A DNA stretch of 7,948 bases. It comes from Deltaproteobacteria bacterium. GTDB lineage: Bacteria > Desulfobacterota > Desulfarculia > Adiutricales > JAGVGV01. Numbering within the stretch: position 1 is the stretch's first letter; each line of letters opens with the position of its first letter. The position numbers and the translations under genes were made by a program. Under the pieces are notes generated by a model. That model worked only from the letters and a program-made list of their open reading frames with translations. It made no database searches and was not told where the DNA came from. The stretch lies in NCBI GenBank assembly GCA_020056895.1, contig JAGVGV010000721.1:1-7948 (forward strand), written 5' to 3'. Positions 1-5,382 of the stretch are shown here, one piece after another.

Positions 1-474
1 CAGCCCGGCCAGTACGCCTGCGAGGAACGGGTGAACCTGATCGGCCCCCGAGGCCGCGTGGAAGGGGTTCGGGTCTTGGGCCCCACCCGAGCGAAAACTC
101 AGGTGGAAATCGCCCTGACCGAACAGTTCAAGCTCGGCGTGGAAGCGCCCATTCGGGAATCGGGCGACATCGGGGGCACTCCCGGCTTGACCTTGGAAGG
201 CACGTACGGCCAAGTGACCATTGACGAAGGGGTGATCTGCGCCCTGAGGCACATTCACATGACGCCCGAAGATGCCTTCCGCCTGGGGTTGAAAGATAAG
301 GACATCGTCCGGGTCCGCGTCCCCGGAGCCCGCGAAGTGATCTTCGGCGACGTTCTGATCCGTGTAAGCTCCCAGTTCCGGCTGGCCATGCACCTGGATA
401 CGGATGAAGGCAACGCGGCCGATATCGCCACCGGCATGAACGGGTACATCGAAGCCATCCAGTCCCGGCGGTAA
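1..474 (+). CDS. pduL: Phosphate acyltransferase, PduL type (5' partial)
   Basis: The reading frame is open from base 1, so the gene starts upstream; 157 C-terminal residues are visible. PduL enzymes exchange CoA and phosphate on an acyl group (acyl-CoA + Pi to acyl-phosphate + CoA) in propanediol breakdown or, in anaerobes without Pta, in acetate metabolism. Visible family signatures, numbered from the first codon in the window, are QPGQYACEE (1-9), LIGPRG (13-18), VRVLGP (23-28), RHIHMTP (83-89) and MHLDTDEGNAA (130-140). The histidines of RHIHM and MHLD correspond to the metal-binding histidines of the second PduL beta-barrel. The frame ends in TAA at 472-474. No microcompartment gene is visible here, and the N terminus, where an encapsulation peptide would lie, is outside the window. 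Role as a general phosphotransacetylase is an inference. The family call is strong; acyl-chain preference cannot be read. Confidence 0.93.
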   Translation, partial: QPGQYACEERVNLIGPRGRVEGVRVLGPTRAKTQVEIALTEQFKLGVEAPIRESGDIGGTPGLTLEGTYGQVTIDEGVICALRHIHMTPEDAFRLGLKDKDIVRVRVPGAREVIFGDVLIRVSSQFRLAMHLDTDEGNAADIATGMNGYIEAIQSRR

Positions 475-475
475 C

Positions 476-502
476 CGGCGGGGCCGGCGGCCAACAAGGG
501 GG
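476..502 (+). repeat. 27-bp direct repeat, copy 1
   Basis: This block starts two bases after the pduL stop and is identical to 575-601, exactly 99 bases downstream. It is very G-rich and ends in AACAAGGGGG, a ribosome-binding-site-like run with no start codon placed for it. The last bases (500-502) form part of the left arm of the hairpin at 500-541. It is not translated in the current gene models. Confidence 0.9.
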
Positions 503-541
503 GATCGGAGCGGGCCGTCCAGCCGAAAAGGCTCCGTCCCC
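500..541 (+). other. Strong imperfect stem-loop in the pduL-fliK gap
   Basis: Bases 500-511 pair with 531-541: GGGGA, one bulged T at 505, and CGGAGC on the left, against GCTCCG and TCCCC on the right. This gives 11 base pairs around a 19-base loop. An alternative small stem, AGCC/GGCT, lies at 521-524/530-533. A second small hairpin follows at once: ACATC 542-546 against GATGT 552-556. No T-tract follows either stem, so this is not a canonical intrinsic terminator. It could protect or process the RNA, or mask the G-run of repeat copy 1. Pairing is read by eye and no folding energy was calculated. Confidence 0.55.
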
Positions 542-574
542 ACATCAACCAGATGTCCCCCAATACCGGCGGGG

Positions 575-601
575 CGGCGGGGCCGGCGGCCAACAAGGGG
601 G
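575..601 (+). repeat. 27-bp direct repeat, copy 2, carrying the fliK ribosome-binding site
   Basis: This is identical to 476-502. Its 3' end, AAGGGGG at 595-601, sits 8 bases before the ATG at 610 and is the best ribosome-binding site for the next gene. That supports 610 over the upstream in-frame ATG at 553, which has no purine-rich run before it. The spacing of 99 bases between copies is a multiple of three. Confidence 0.9.
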
Positions 602-609
602 TCCCCGGC

Positions 610-1992
610 ATGGAAATCCTGAAACCCTTCGGTCCCTCGGGGCGGACCTCCACCGGCGATACCCTGCTCGCCAAGGGCCAGATCGTCACCGCCCGGGTTC
701 TCGATTCCCCCCTTCCGGGGCTGGTCCGGGCCGAACTGGCCGACCGGGTTTTGTGGGCCATGCTGGCCGAATCCGTGGAAGCGGGCAAGGAATACCGGCT
801 CCAGGTGATTCAGACCCATCCCCGGTTGATCCTGGGTTTGGCGCCCGGCCCGGAAGAAGGAACCTCGTCCAAGGAATCGTTGTCTCCTCCCCTCCCGGAA
901 CCGGCCTCGGCTCCGGCCGGCAAACCTTTTTCCCTCACCGCCCGAGTGCTGGCTCCGGCCGATCCGGAGGGCCTGGTCCGGCTCCGGTTGCTTTTGGAAA
1001 CCCACCGGTCCCAGGCCATGGCCCCGCTCCGGGGGTATCCCACATCGGAAGCCGGTCCCGAGATCCGGGCGGCGGTGCTTTCGTCCACCCCCCAAACCGA
1101 TCCCGCTCCGGGAAAATTGCTTAAACTATCCCTTTCCGCCACCTCGCCCCGGTTGACCTTCCAAGCCGACGAAGCCGTTCCGGAACCTTCCTCGACCGCC
1201 GCCGGACCTGCCTCCCGGATCGGCGCCGCCGCCCTGTTCCGAAACGATCCCGGCGGGTTGGCTCAGGCCGTGGCCCGGCTGACGACCATGCTGGAAACCG
1301 GCCCGGCCTTGCCGGACCCGACCCAGACCCGGACGCTTCTTTCCCTGCTGATGGGGTTGGGGCCCAAGGCCGGTCTTTCGGATCGGGAATTTCCGGCCCG
1401 GCTTTTGGCCGCCTTTGGCCTGCGGGGGGAAGCCCCGGCTTCCGGGACTCTGGCCGAACTGCTGATGGCGGTGTCGGAGCGAACGGACCCCAGCCCTCTG
1501 GCCGCCGACCGGGCCTGGGAACCCCGGATGGAAAGCGGAGCCCGGCTTTTTGATCTGATCGGGCAAACTCAGGCCGTGGTCCACGATCTCTTCACCCGGG
1601 ATCAAAGCCTGTTCCTGCCCTTTCCCCTGCCCTGGCCCGGCGCCCCCGGCCGAGGCGAATTGTTGGTGGAACCCGGGGGAGGAAAAAAGGATCAGGGAAC
1701 CGGCCGGCCGTTCCGGGTCCGGCTGCTTTTGGATTTGACCGGCCTTGGGCGGCTGCTGGCCGACGTTACCCTGAAGGGGCGGGACGTTTGGGCTCAGATT
1801 CAAACCGAATCCGGCGGCCCCCGGGAAGCCGTGGCAAGGGGCCTTGGCCGGTTGCGGGATGAACTCGGTGACCGGGGCTTCACCATCCGCCGGCTGGAGA
1901 CCACCGCCTTTCCTCCGGACACCCCCCTTCCGAACACCCTTGCCCAGCCCGTCCAAGCCGCCGAGGCCGGCCGGGTGGACCGGCGGGTCTGA
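610..1992 (+). CDS. fliK: Probable flagellar hook-length control protein FliK
   Basis: This 460-residue protein is a probable secreted molecular ruler that sets hook length and triggers the export switch from hook to filament substrates. Residues about 21-77 form a small beta-rich segment (AKGQIVTARVL to RLILGL) of the kind found at the N terminus of delta-proteobacterial FliK-like proteins. Residues about 80-360 are Pro/Ala/Gly-rich and poorly conserved, as in FliK linkers. Residues about 366-436 (FRVRLLLDLTGLGRLLADVTL, then LGRLRDELGDRGFTIRRLE) match the pattern of the Flg_hook C-terminal domain. The start at 610 follows AAGGGGG by 8 bases; ATG 553 would add 19 residues including the translated repeat GPAANKG. 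The frame is the same as that of pduL, with only the TAA at 472-474 separating the two. An FlhB-like gene follows one base after the stop. FliK sequences diverge strongly, so the call rests on the C-terminal pattern and context. Confidence 0.72.
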   Translation: MEILKPFGPSGRTSTGDTLLAKGQIVTARVLDSPLPGLVRAELADRVLWAMLAESVEAGKEYRLQVIQTHPRLILGLAPGPEEGTSSKESLSPPLPEPASAPAGKPFSLTARVLAPADPEGLVRLRLLLETHRSQAMAPLRGYPTSEAGPEIRAAVLSSTPQTDPAPGKLLKLSLSATSPRLTFQADEAVPEPSSTAAGPASRIGAAALFRNDPGGLAQAVARLTTMLETGPALPDPTQTRTLLSLLMGLGPKAGLSDREFPARLLAAFGLRGEAPASGTLAELLMAVSERTDPSPLAADRAWEPRMESGARLFDLIGQTQAVVHDLFTRDQSLFLPFPLPWPGAPGRGELLVEPGGGKKDQGTGRPFRVRLLLDLTGLGRLLADVTLKGRDVWAQIQTESGGPREAVARGLGRLRDELGDRGFTIRRLETTAFPPDTPLPNTLAQPVQAAEAGRVDRRV

Positions 1993-1993
1993 T

Positions 1994-2377
1994 ATGGATG
2001 ATTTCCTAAAAAAATCCACCCCCCAGCCGGGGAAGAATCATGGGGAACAACCGAACGGTCCGGAAAAGGACCGCCGCGAAGAGGCCGGCCCGGAAGAACC
2101 CCTCATTACCGGCCGGGACGCCGTGGCCCTGGCGTACGATCCCACCAAAGGGGGGTTGCCCACCCTCACCGCCAAGGGCCGAGGCGAAGCCGCCGAGGAA
2201 CTGATCCGGCTGGCTCTGGAGCATGGGATCCCCATCCGGTATGATCCGGACCTGGTTCAGGTTCTTTCCCGGCTGGATGTGGGCCGGGATATTCCCGAGG
2301 ACGTGTATCTGGTGGTGGCCGAACTCCTGGCCTTCATTTATTGGGTGAACCAGGAGTATCTGGGGAAGCGGGGATGA
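1994..2377 (+). CDS. Stand-alone FlhB C-terminal-like protein (EscU/YscU/HrcU export-switch family)
   Basis: This 127-residue protein equals the cytoplasmic part of FlhB without its membrane domain. Residues 1-40 are polar and charged with no signal peptide or membrane helix. Residues 41-125 carry the family pattern: RDAVALAYDPTK (41-52), LTAKGRGEAAEELIRLALEHGIPI (58-81), DPDLVQVLSRLDVGRDIPEDVY (84-105) and VAELLAFIYWVNQ (108-120). The FlhB autocleavage motif NPTH is replaced by DPTK at 49-52, so self-cleavage between N and P is not expected. Known relatives (FlhX, or YlqH-type proteins) can stand in for the cleaved FlhB C-terminal fragment in some bacteria. The start ATG lies one base after the fliK stop (TGA-T-ATG) with only a weak ribosome-binding site, so translational coupling to fliK is likely. 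This supports a shared role in hook-length and substrate switching. No convincing terminator follows. Confidence 0.88.
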   Translation: MDDFLKKSTPQPGKNHGEQPNGPEKDRREEAGPEEPLITGRDAVALAYDPTKGGLPTLTAKGRGEAAEELIRLALEHGIPIRYDPDLVQVLSRLDVGRDIPEDVYLVVAELLAFIYWVNQEYLGKRG

Positions 2378-2495
2378 TATCCGCCGAACCGGCAATGTTT
2401 GGGCCAGCGGACGCTTCGTACCCATGGGCCTAACAAATGTATGACGCCATCGTTGACGGCTGATTCGTACGCGGCTTTTTCGTTTCTTAAAAAAA

Positions 2496-2512
2496 CTTCA
2501 AATAATCTTCAA
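2496..2512 (+). repeat. CTTCAA direct repeat, 11-bp period
   Basis: CTTCAA occurs at 2496-2501 and again at 2507-2512, one DNA helical turn apart, next to an A7 tract. Repeats on one face of the helix can be regulator half-sites. The unit is short and chance is a real alternative. Confidence 0.3.
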
Positions 2513-2536
2513 GTCCTCCTCGAGGCCGGCCGATAG
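2509..2536 (+). promoter_or_regulatory. Weak sigma-28 (FliA)-like promoter match
   Basis: GCCGATAG at 2529-2536 matches 7 of 8 bases of the FliA -10 consensus GCCGATAA. TCAAGTCC at 2509-2516 matches 5 of 8 of TAAAGTTT. The spacer is 12 bases; the usual is 11. It would give flgF a leader of over 200 bases. GCCGATA also occurs inside coding sequence here (for example 419-425 and 4502-4508), so the match may be accidental. It also overlaps the inverted repeat at 2524-2566. Confidence 0.22.
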
Positions 2537-2566
2537 GTTCGGTACGGGAACTCCCTCGGACCGGCC
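2524..2566 (+). promoter_or_regulatory. Bulged inverted repeat, candidate activator site or leader hairpin
   Basis: GGCCGGCCGA at 2524-2533 is complementary to TCGG at 2556-2559 plus CCGGCC at 2561-2566, with one unpaired A at 2560. The 22-base interior holds a second smaller pair, GTTC 2537-2540 and GAAC 2548-2551. The centre lies about 194 bases upstream of the predicted sigma-54 start site, a distance typical of enhancer sites for NtrC-family flagellar activators. Binding-site function is inferred from position only. Confidence 0.4.
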
Positions 2567-2574
2567 CGTCGTTT

Positions 2575-2601
2575 CCTGCCGACCCCCTCCCTTCGGCTAG
2601 G
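2575..2601 (+). promoter_or_regulatory. Second bulged inverted repeat
   Basis: CCTGCCGA at 2575-2582 pairs with TCGGC at 2593-2597 and AGG at 2599-2601, with T2598 unpaired, giving 8 base pairs around a 10-base C/T-rich loop. It lies just downstream of the repeat at 2524-2566 and about 150 bases before the predicted start site. It may be an operator-like site, part of a structured RNA, or chance. Confidence 0.3.
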
Positions 2602-2659
2602 CAAATGTTTCTCCCACTTCGCTCTAGGTTCATCTCGGCCCCCGCTCCAGCCAATCTTA

Positions 2660-2672
2660 CAACAAGCTGATA
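2660..2672 (+). promoter_or_regulatory. Candidate IHF binding site
   Basis: CAACAAGCTGATA read on this strand matches the reverse-complement IHF consensus YAANNNNTTGATW with one mismatch (C for T at 2667). It lies in the A+T-richer stretch 2654-2695, centred about 73 bases upstream of the predicted sigma-54 start. IHF-type bending between enhancer and promoter is a known arrangement for sigma-54 promoters; here it is inferred. Confidence 0.4.
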
Positions 2673-2712
2673 TTCATTGTATTTCATTCTTTTTCCGGGC
2701 CGCCGTCCGCCT

Positions 2713-2728
2713 TGGCACACCCTTTGCC
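2713..2728 (+). promoter_or_regulatory. Sigma-54 (RpoN) -24/-12 promoter of the flgF operon
   Basis: TGGCAC at 2713-2718, five bases, then TTGCC at 2724-2728 is nearly the full consensus TGGCAC-N5-TTGCW. The invariant GG (2714-2715) and GC (2726-2727) are exactly 10 bases apart. Transcription should start near 2739, leaving a leader of about 41 bases before the flgF ATG. Sigma-54 promoters need an NtrC-family activator; in flagellar systems this is usually an FlrC/FlgR-like protein, whose gene is not in the window. This would drive flgF through at least flgN. Confidence 0.88.
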
Positions 2729-2779
2729 TTATCCCTGGGCAGGAAAAACCCATCTTGGGCGTTCGGGAGTGACCAGGCC

Positions 2780-3472
2780 ATGTTCGTCGGACCGTATCCC
2801 TATCATCTGTCCCACACCTACCTGGGCACCCTGGCTCAGGAAACGCGGATGAACCTCATTTCGAACAACCTGGCCAATGTGGGAACTCCAGGGTTCAAAA
2901 AGGATATGCCGGTATTTGAAGGGTACATCGTCAAGGGGTCCAAGACCCACCACGCCCAGGGCGCTTTCCAGCAGACGGGCGGGAACCTGGACGTGGCCCT
3001 GAGCGGTCCGGGGTTTTTTCAGGTTCAAACGGAAAAGGGGCTTCGGTACACCCGGAACGGTTCGTTCAAGATCAATTCCCTGGGCGAAATCGTGACTCAG
3101 GACGGCAGTCCGGTGGTCGGCGCCGGGGTATTGCCGGAAAACGTGAAAGAAATCGCCATCGCCGAAGACGGCCGGATACTGGCGGACGGGCAGGAAGTGG
3201 GGCGGTTCGACCTGGTGGAATTCGCCGATCCCCACGTTCTGGCCAAGGAAGGCAACGGCTACTTCGCGCCCAAAGCTCCCGGCGTTCAGGGTCAGGCGTC
3301 GGAAACCACCACGGTGAGCCAGGGGTATTTGGAAATGTCGAACGTGGACCCGATCATGGAATCGGTTCACCTGATCGATACGCTCCGGACCTACGAAGTG
3401 TTCCAGAAGATCGTCCTTTCCTTCCAGGAAGCGGACCAGAAAGCGATCAACGAAGTCGGCCGCCTGCTGTAG
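2780..3472 (+). CDS. flgF: Flagellar proximal rod protein FlgF
   Basis: FlgF is a structural subunit of the proximal rod, which crosses the periplasm between the MS ring and the distal rod, and is exported by the flagellar type III apparatus without a cleaved signal. The 230-residue protein shows the rod/hook N-terminal motif NLISNNLANVGTPGFKKD (25-42), the central FlgF/G/E segment with GFF (78-80) and RYTRNGSFKINS (89-100), and the C-terminal motif QGYLEMSNVDPIMESVHLIDTLRTYE (181-206), an amphipathic helix for coiled-coil packing. It lacks the insert that marks FlgG after the first motif, so FlgF fits better than a second FlgG. The start follows GGGAG (2765-2769) by 10 bases and is first behind the sigma-54 promoter. 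The residues before the rod motif (MFVGPYPYHLSHTYLGTLAQ) are less typical of the family. Confidence 0.93.
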   Translation: MFVGPYPYHLSHTYLGTLAQETRMNLISNNLANVGTPGFKKDMPVFEGYIVKGSKTHHAQGAFQQTGGNLDVALSGPGFFQVQTEKGLRYTRNGSFKINSLGEIVTQDGSPVVGAGVLPENVKEIAIAEDGRILADGQEVGRFDLVEFADPHVLAKEGNGYFAPKAPGVQGQASETTTVSQGYLEMSNVDPIMESVHLIDTLRTYEVFQKIVLSFQEADQKAINEVGRLL

Positions 3473-3473
3473 G

Positions 3474-3498
3474 CCAAGGCTTCTTTTGGGTTTTTTTT
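3474..3498 (+). terminator. Weak hairpin plus T8 tract between flgF and flgG, possible attenuator
   Basis: CCAAGG (3474-3479) can pair with TTTTGG (3484-3489), using two G-U pairs, around a CTTC loop. G3490 and then eight T (3491-3498) follow directly. This has the outline of an intrinsic terminator with a weak stem, lying inside the 48-base flgF-flgG gap just before the flgG ribosome-binding site. It could partly reduce readthrough, but the genes downstream clearly need to be expressed, so full termination is unlikely. Confidence 0.3.
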
Positions 3499-3520
3499 CA
3501 GAAGACGGAGGAATGGTCCC

Positions 3521-4303
3521 ATGATGCGCTCTTTGTGGACGGCGGCCACGGGCATGACCGGCCAACAAACGAACCTCTCGGTGATCTCGAACAACCTGGC
3601 CAACGTGAACACCACCGGGTTCAAGCGGAGCCGGACGGAATTCCAGGACCTGTTGTATCAAACCCACCAGTACCCCGGGACCGAAACGGCCGGCGGCCAG
3701 CAGATTCCGGTGGGCATCCAGGTGGGCATGGGCACCCGGGTGGAAGCGATCCACAAGATGTTCAGCCAGGGCGATTACGTGAAAACGGACGGCGACCTGG
3801 ACATGGCCATTGAAGGGGACGGGTTTTTCCGGGTGCTGGTCAACGGCGAAGCCCGGTACACCCGCCACGGCGCTTTCAAGATCAACAGCGAAGGCACGGT
3901 GGTCGACGATCTGGGCAACCCCTTGGACCCGGAATTCACGGTCCCGCAGGAAACGGTGGAACTGGCCATCGATTCGGGCGGCAACATCAGCGCCATGGAC
4001 TCGGAAGGCAACGAACTGGCCACGGGCCGGATTCAACTGGTCCGGTTCGTGAATCCCAGCGGCCTGTTCGCCACGGGCAAAAACTATTTTCTCCCCACCG
4101 CCGCTTCGGGGGACCCCCTGGAAGGGAACCCCGGCGAAGAGGGGTACGGCAGTATCGCCCAGGGTTTTCTGGAAATGAGCAACGTGGACGTGGTCACGGA
4201 AATGGTGCAGATGATCGTGGCTCAGCGGGCGTACGAAATCAACTCGAAGGCCATCCAGACTTCGGACGAAATGCTGTCCATCACCAACAACCTGAAGCGA
4301 TAG
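3521..4303 (+). CDS. flgG: Flagellar distal rod protein FlgG
   Basis: FlgG is the distal rod subunit, the drive shaft that passes through the P and L rings. The 260-residue length is that of the family. Motifs seen: MMRSLWTAATGM (1-12), NLSVISNNLANVNTTGFKRSRTEFQDLLYQ (18-47), the FlgG-specific stretch GTETAGGQQIPVGIQVGMGTR (53-73), GDGFFRV (99-105), RYTRHGAFKINSEG (112-125) and the C-terminal QGFLEMSNVDVVTEMVQMIVAQRAYEINSKAIQTSDEML (214-252). The ATG at 3521 is preceded by GGAGG (3507-3511) with 9 bases of spacing; the second ATG at 3524 is the alternative. flgA begins 15 bases after the stop. Nothing is missing or broken. Confidence 0.97.
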   Translation: MMRSLWTAATGMTGQQTNLSVISNNLANVNTTGFKRSRTEFQDLLYQTHQYPGTETAGGQQIPVGIQVGMGTRVEAIHKMFSQGDYVKTDGDLDMAIEGDGFFRVLVNGEARYTRHGAFKINSEGTVVDDLGNPLDPEFTVPQETVELAIDSGGNISAMDSEGNELATGRIQLVRFVNPSGLFATGKNYFLPTAASGDPLEGNPGEEGYGSIAQGFLEMSNVDVVTEMVQMIVAQRAYEINSKAIQTSDEMLSITNNLKR

Positions 4304-4318
4304 GGAAGGAGGCGGTCC

Positions 4319-5338
4319 ATGAGAATCCGGATGCTCCTTTTGGCTCTCGGGTTGGTTCTGGCTCTGGCCTCGGCCGCTTTGGCCCAAACCGAGCCGGCCG
4401 GCCCGGCGGCTCAGGCGGCTCCGGCTCCTTCGGCTCCGGCCGCCGGGGTCCGGGTCCAGATTCTGCCCAAGGTTCTGGTACGGGGACAAACGGTTCTTCT
4501 GGCCGATATCGCCGAAATCAAGGGTCCCGACACCCAGTTCAAACGGGACCTGGCCGGCGTGGCGGTGGCCGAATCGCCCGCGCCCGGGCAAAAAACCACT
4601 CTGACCCGAGCCCTCCTTTCCGAACGGCTGTACGCCACCGGGCTGCCCCTGGACCAGGCCGAATGGCGGGTGCCCGAAAACGTGGTCGTGGCCCGGGAAT
4701 ACCAGGTGATCCAGCCGGATATGGTGGAGCAGGTGGTTCTGGACCATTTACGCCGAATTGAACCGTACATGAGTGGCGACTGGCGGCTGGTGGGGTTAAA
4801 GACCGGCCCCATTCCCAAGCTGCCCGTGGGTCAGGTGGAAACCCGGCCGGAACTTCTGCCCGGGTCGAACCCGGCGTATCCCCGGATAAACGTACACTTG
4901 CTGGTGGATGGGGCGGCGGTCGGAATCATCCGGGCTTCGGGCCGGGTGGAAATGTCGGCTCCAGCCGTGGTGGCCGCCCGGCGGCTGGAAAAAGGCCAGC
5001 CGATCGAGCCCGGCGACTTGGTGGAAACCATGGTGAAAATGGACCAGATCCGGCCGGGAACCCTCCGGTCCGCGAAAGAAGCCCTGGGCCTGGTCTGCCG
5101 GACTCAGATCCGGGAAGGCGATACGGTCCAGTCCCGGGATTTCATTCCCCTGGAAGTGGTTAAAACCGGCGCCATGGTGACCATCGTGGCCCAGTCCGGC
5201 CCGTTGAAGGTCACCACCACGGGCCAGGCGAAACGAGGCGGCGCGGTGGGGCAGGACATCCCCGTGGTGAACACCCAAAGTAAGAAAACCCTGGTGGCCC
5301 GGATCATCGGCCCGGACACGGTTCAGGTGAATTTCTAA
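4319..5338 (+). CDS. flgA: Flagellar P-ring assembly chaperone FlgA
   Basis: FlgA is a periplasmic chaperone that helps FlgI assemble into the P ring around the rod. Residues 1-22 form a Sec signal peptide (MRIR, hydrophobic core, predicted cut after ALA22). Residues 23-42 are an Ala/Pro-rich linker. A poorly conserved N-terminal half follows. An SAF-like segment occurs at about 213-275 (SAPAVVAARRLEKGQPIEPGDL to LGLVCRTQIREGDTVQSRD), then the conserved C-terminal FlgA domain at 280-339: VVKTGAMVTIV, then VTTTGQAKRGGAVGQDIPVVN and VARIIGPDTVQV. The 339 residues exceed the roughly 220 of enteric FlgA; longer forms are common outside enterics. AAGGAGG at 4306-4312, 6 bases before the ATG, is a strong ribosome-binding site. 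It lies directly before the ring genes it serves. Confidence 0.95.
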   Translation: MRIRMLLLALGLVLALASAALAQTEPAGPAAQAAPAPSAPAAGVRVQILPKVLVRGQTVLLADIAEIKGPDTQFKRDLAGVAVAESPAPGQKTTLTRALLSERLYATGLPLDQAEWRVPENVVVAREYQVIQPDMVEQVVLDHLRRIEPYMSGDWRLVGLKTGPIPKLPVGQVETRPELLPGSNPAYPRINVHLLVDGAAVGIIRASGRVEMSAPAVVAARRLEKGQPIEPGDLVETMVKMDQIRPGTLRSAKEALGLVCRTQIREGDTVQSRDFIPLEVVKTGAMVTIVAQSGPLKVTTTGQAKRGGAVGQDIPVVNTQSKKTLVARIIGPDTVQVNF

Positions 5339-5344
5339 CGGTTT

Positions 5345-5366
5345 CCGGCCCGGTTATTAAAGCCGG
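5345..5366 (+). other. Small stem-loop in the flgA-flgH gap
   Basis: CCGGC (5345-5349) pairs with GCCGG (5362-5366) around a 12-base loop; an alternative register uses CCGG at 5350-5353. It stands just upstream of the flgH ribosome-binding site (GGGAGG, 5372-5377). There is no T-tract, so it is not a terminator. It may matter for mRNA stability or be incidental. Confidence 0.3.
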
Positions 5367-5382
5367 ACCAAGGGAGGATACG

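Larger units (their letters stand above)
2378..2779 (+). other. Long intergenic region upstream of flgF, regulatory
   Basis: This 402-base stretch has no convincing gene on either strand. It is less G+C-rich than its surroundings in two places: 2476-2512 (T5, then A7 at 2489-2495) and 2654-2695. It contains a palindrome CCCATGGG at 2421-2428, a repeated CTTCAA, two bulged inverted repeats, an IHF-like site and a sigma-54 promoter, listed separately. The heptamer TAGGTTC occurs at 2534-2540 and 2625-2631. I looked for an intrinsic terminator for the preceding fliK-flhB-like unit and did not find a stem directly followed by a T-tract. The T5 at 2476-2480 has no good stem in front of it. Confidence 0.7.

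Noticed and set aside
553..609. Upstream ATG at 553 as the fliK start
   Set aside because: No purine-rich site precedes it, the added 19 residues are mostly the translated repeat, and ATG 610 has AAGGGGG at good spacing. It remains a minor alternative.
2378..2480. Intrinsic terminator after the FlhB-like gene
   Set aside because: Candidate stems (2380-2384 with 2407-2411, and 2447-2452 with 2455-2460) are short or mismatched, and none is directly followed by a T-tract.
2657..2685. Sigma-70-type promoter (TTACAA, 17 bases, TATTTC)
   Set aside because: Both boxes match the consensus in only about half their positions, and the strong sigma-54 promoter close by explains expression of flgF better.
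2487..2753. Minus-strand frame of 88 codons in the intergenic region before flgF
   Set aside because: It has no recognisable domain, no clear ribosome-binding site, and it overlaps the sigma-54 promoter and its upstream elements.
4406..4445. Repetitive GGCTCC/CGGCTC stretch near the start of flgA
   Set aside because: It encodes the Ala/Pro linker after the signal peptide; simple codon repetition explains it, not a separate DNA element.
2729..4747. Long open frame of 672 codons on the minus strand across flgF, flgG and flgA
   Set aside because: It lies antisense to three clear flagellar genes, its translation is low-complexity and rich in His, Gly and Arg, and it has no recognisable motif. 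It is a by-product of high G+C codon use.
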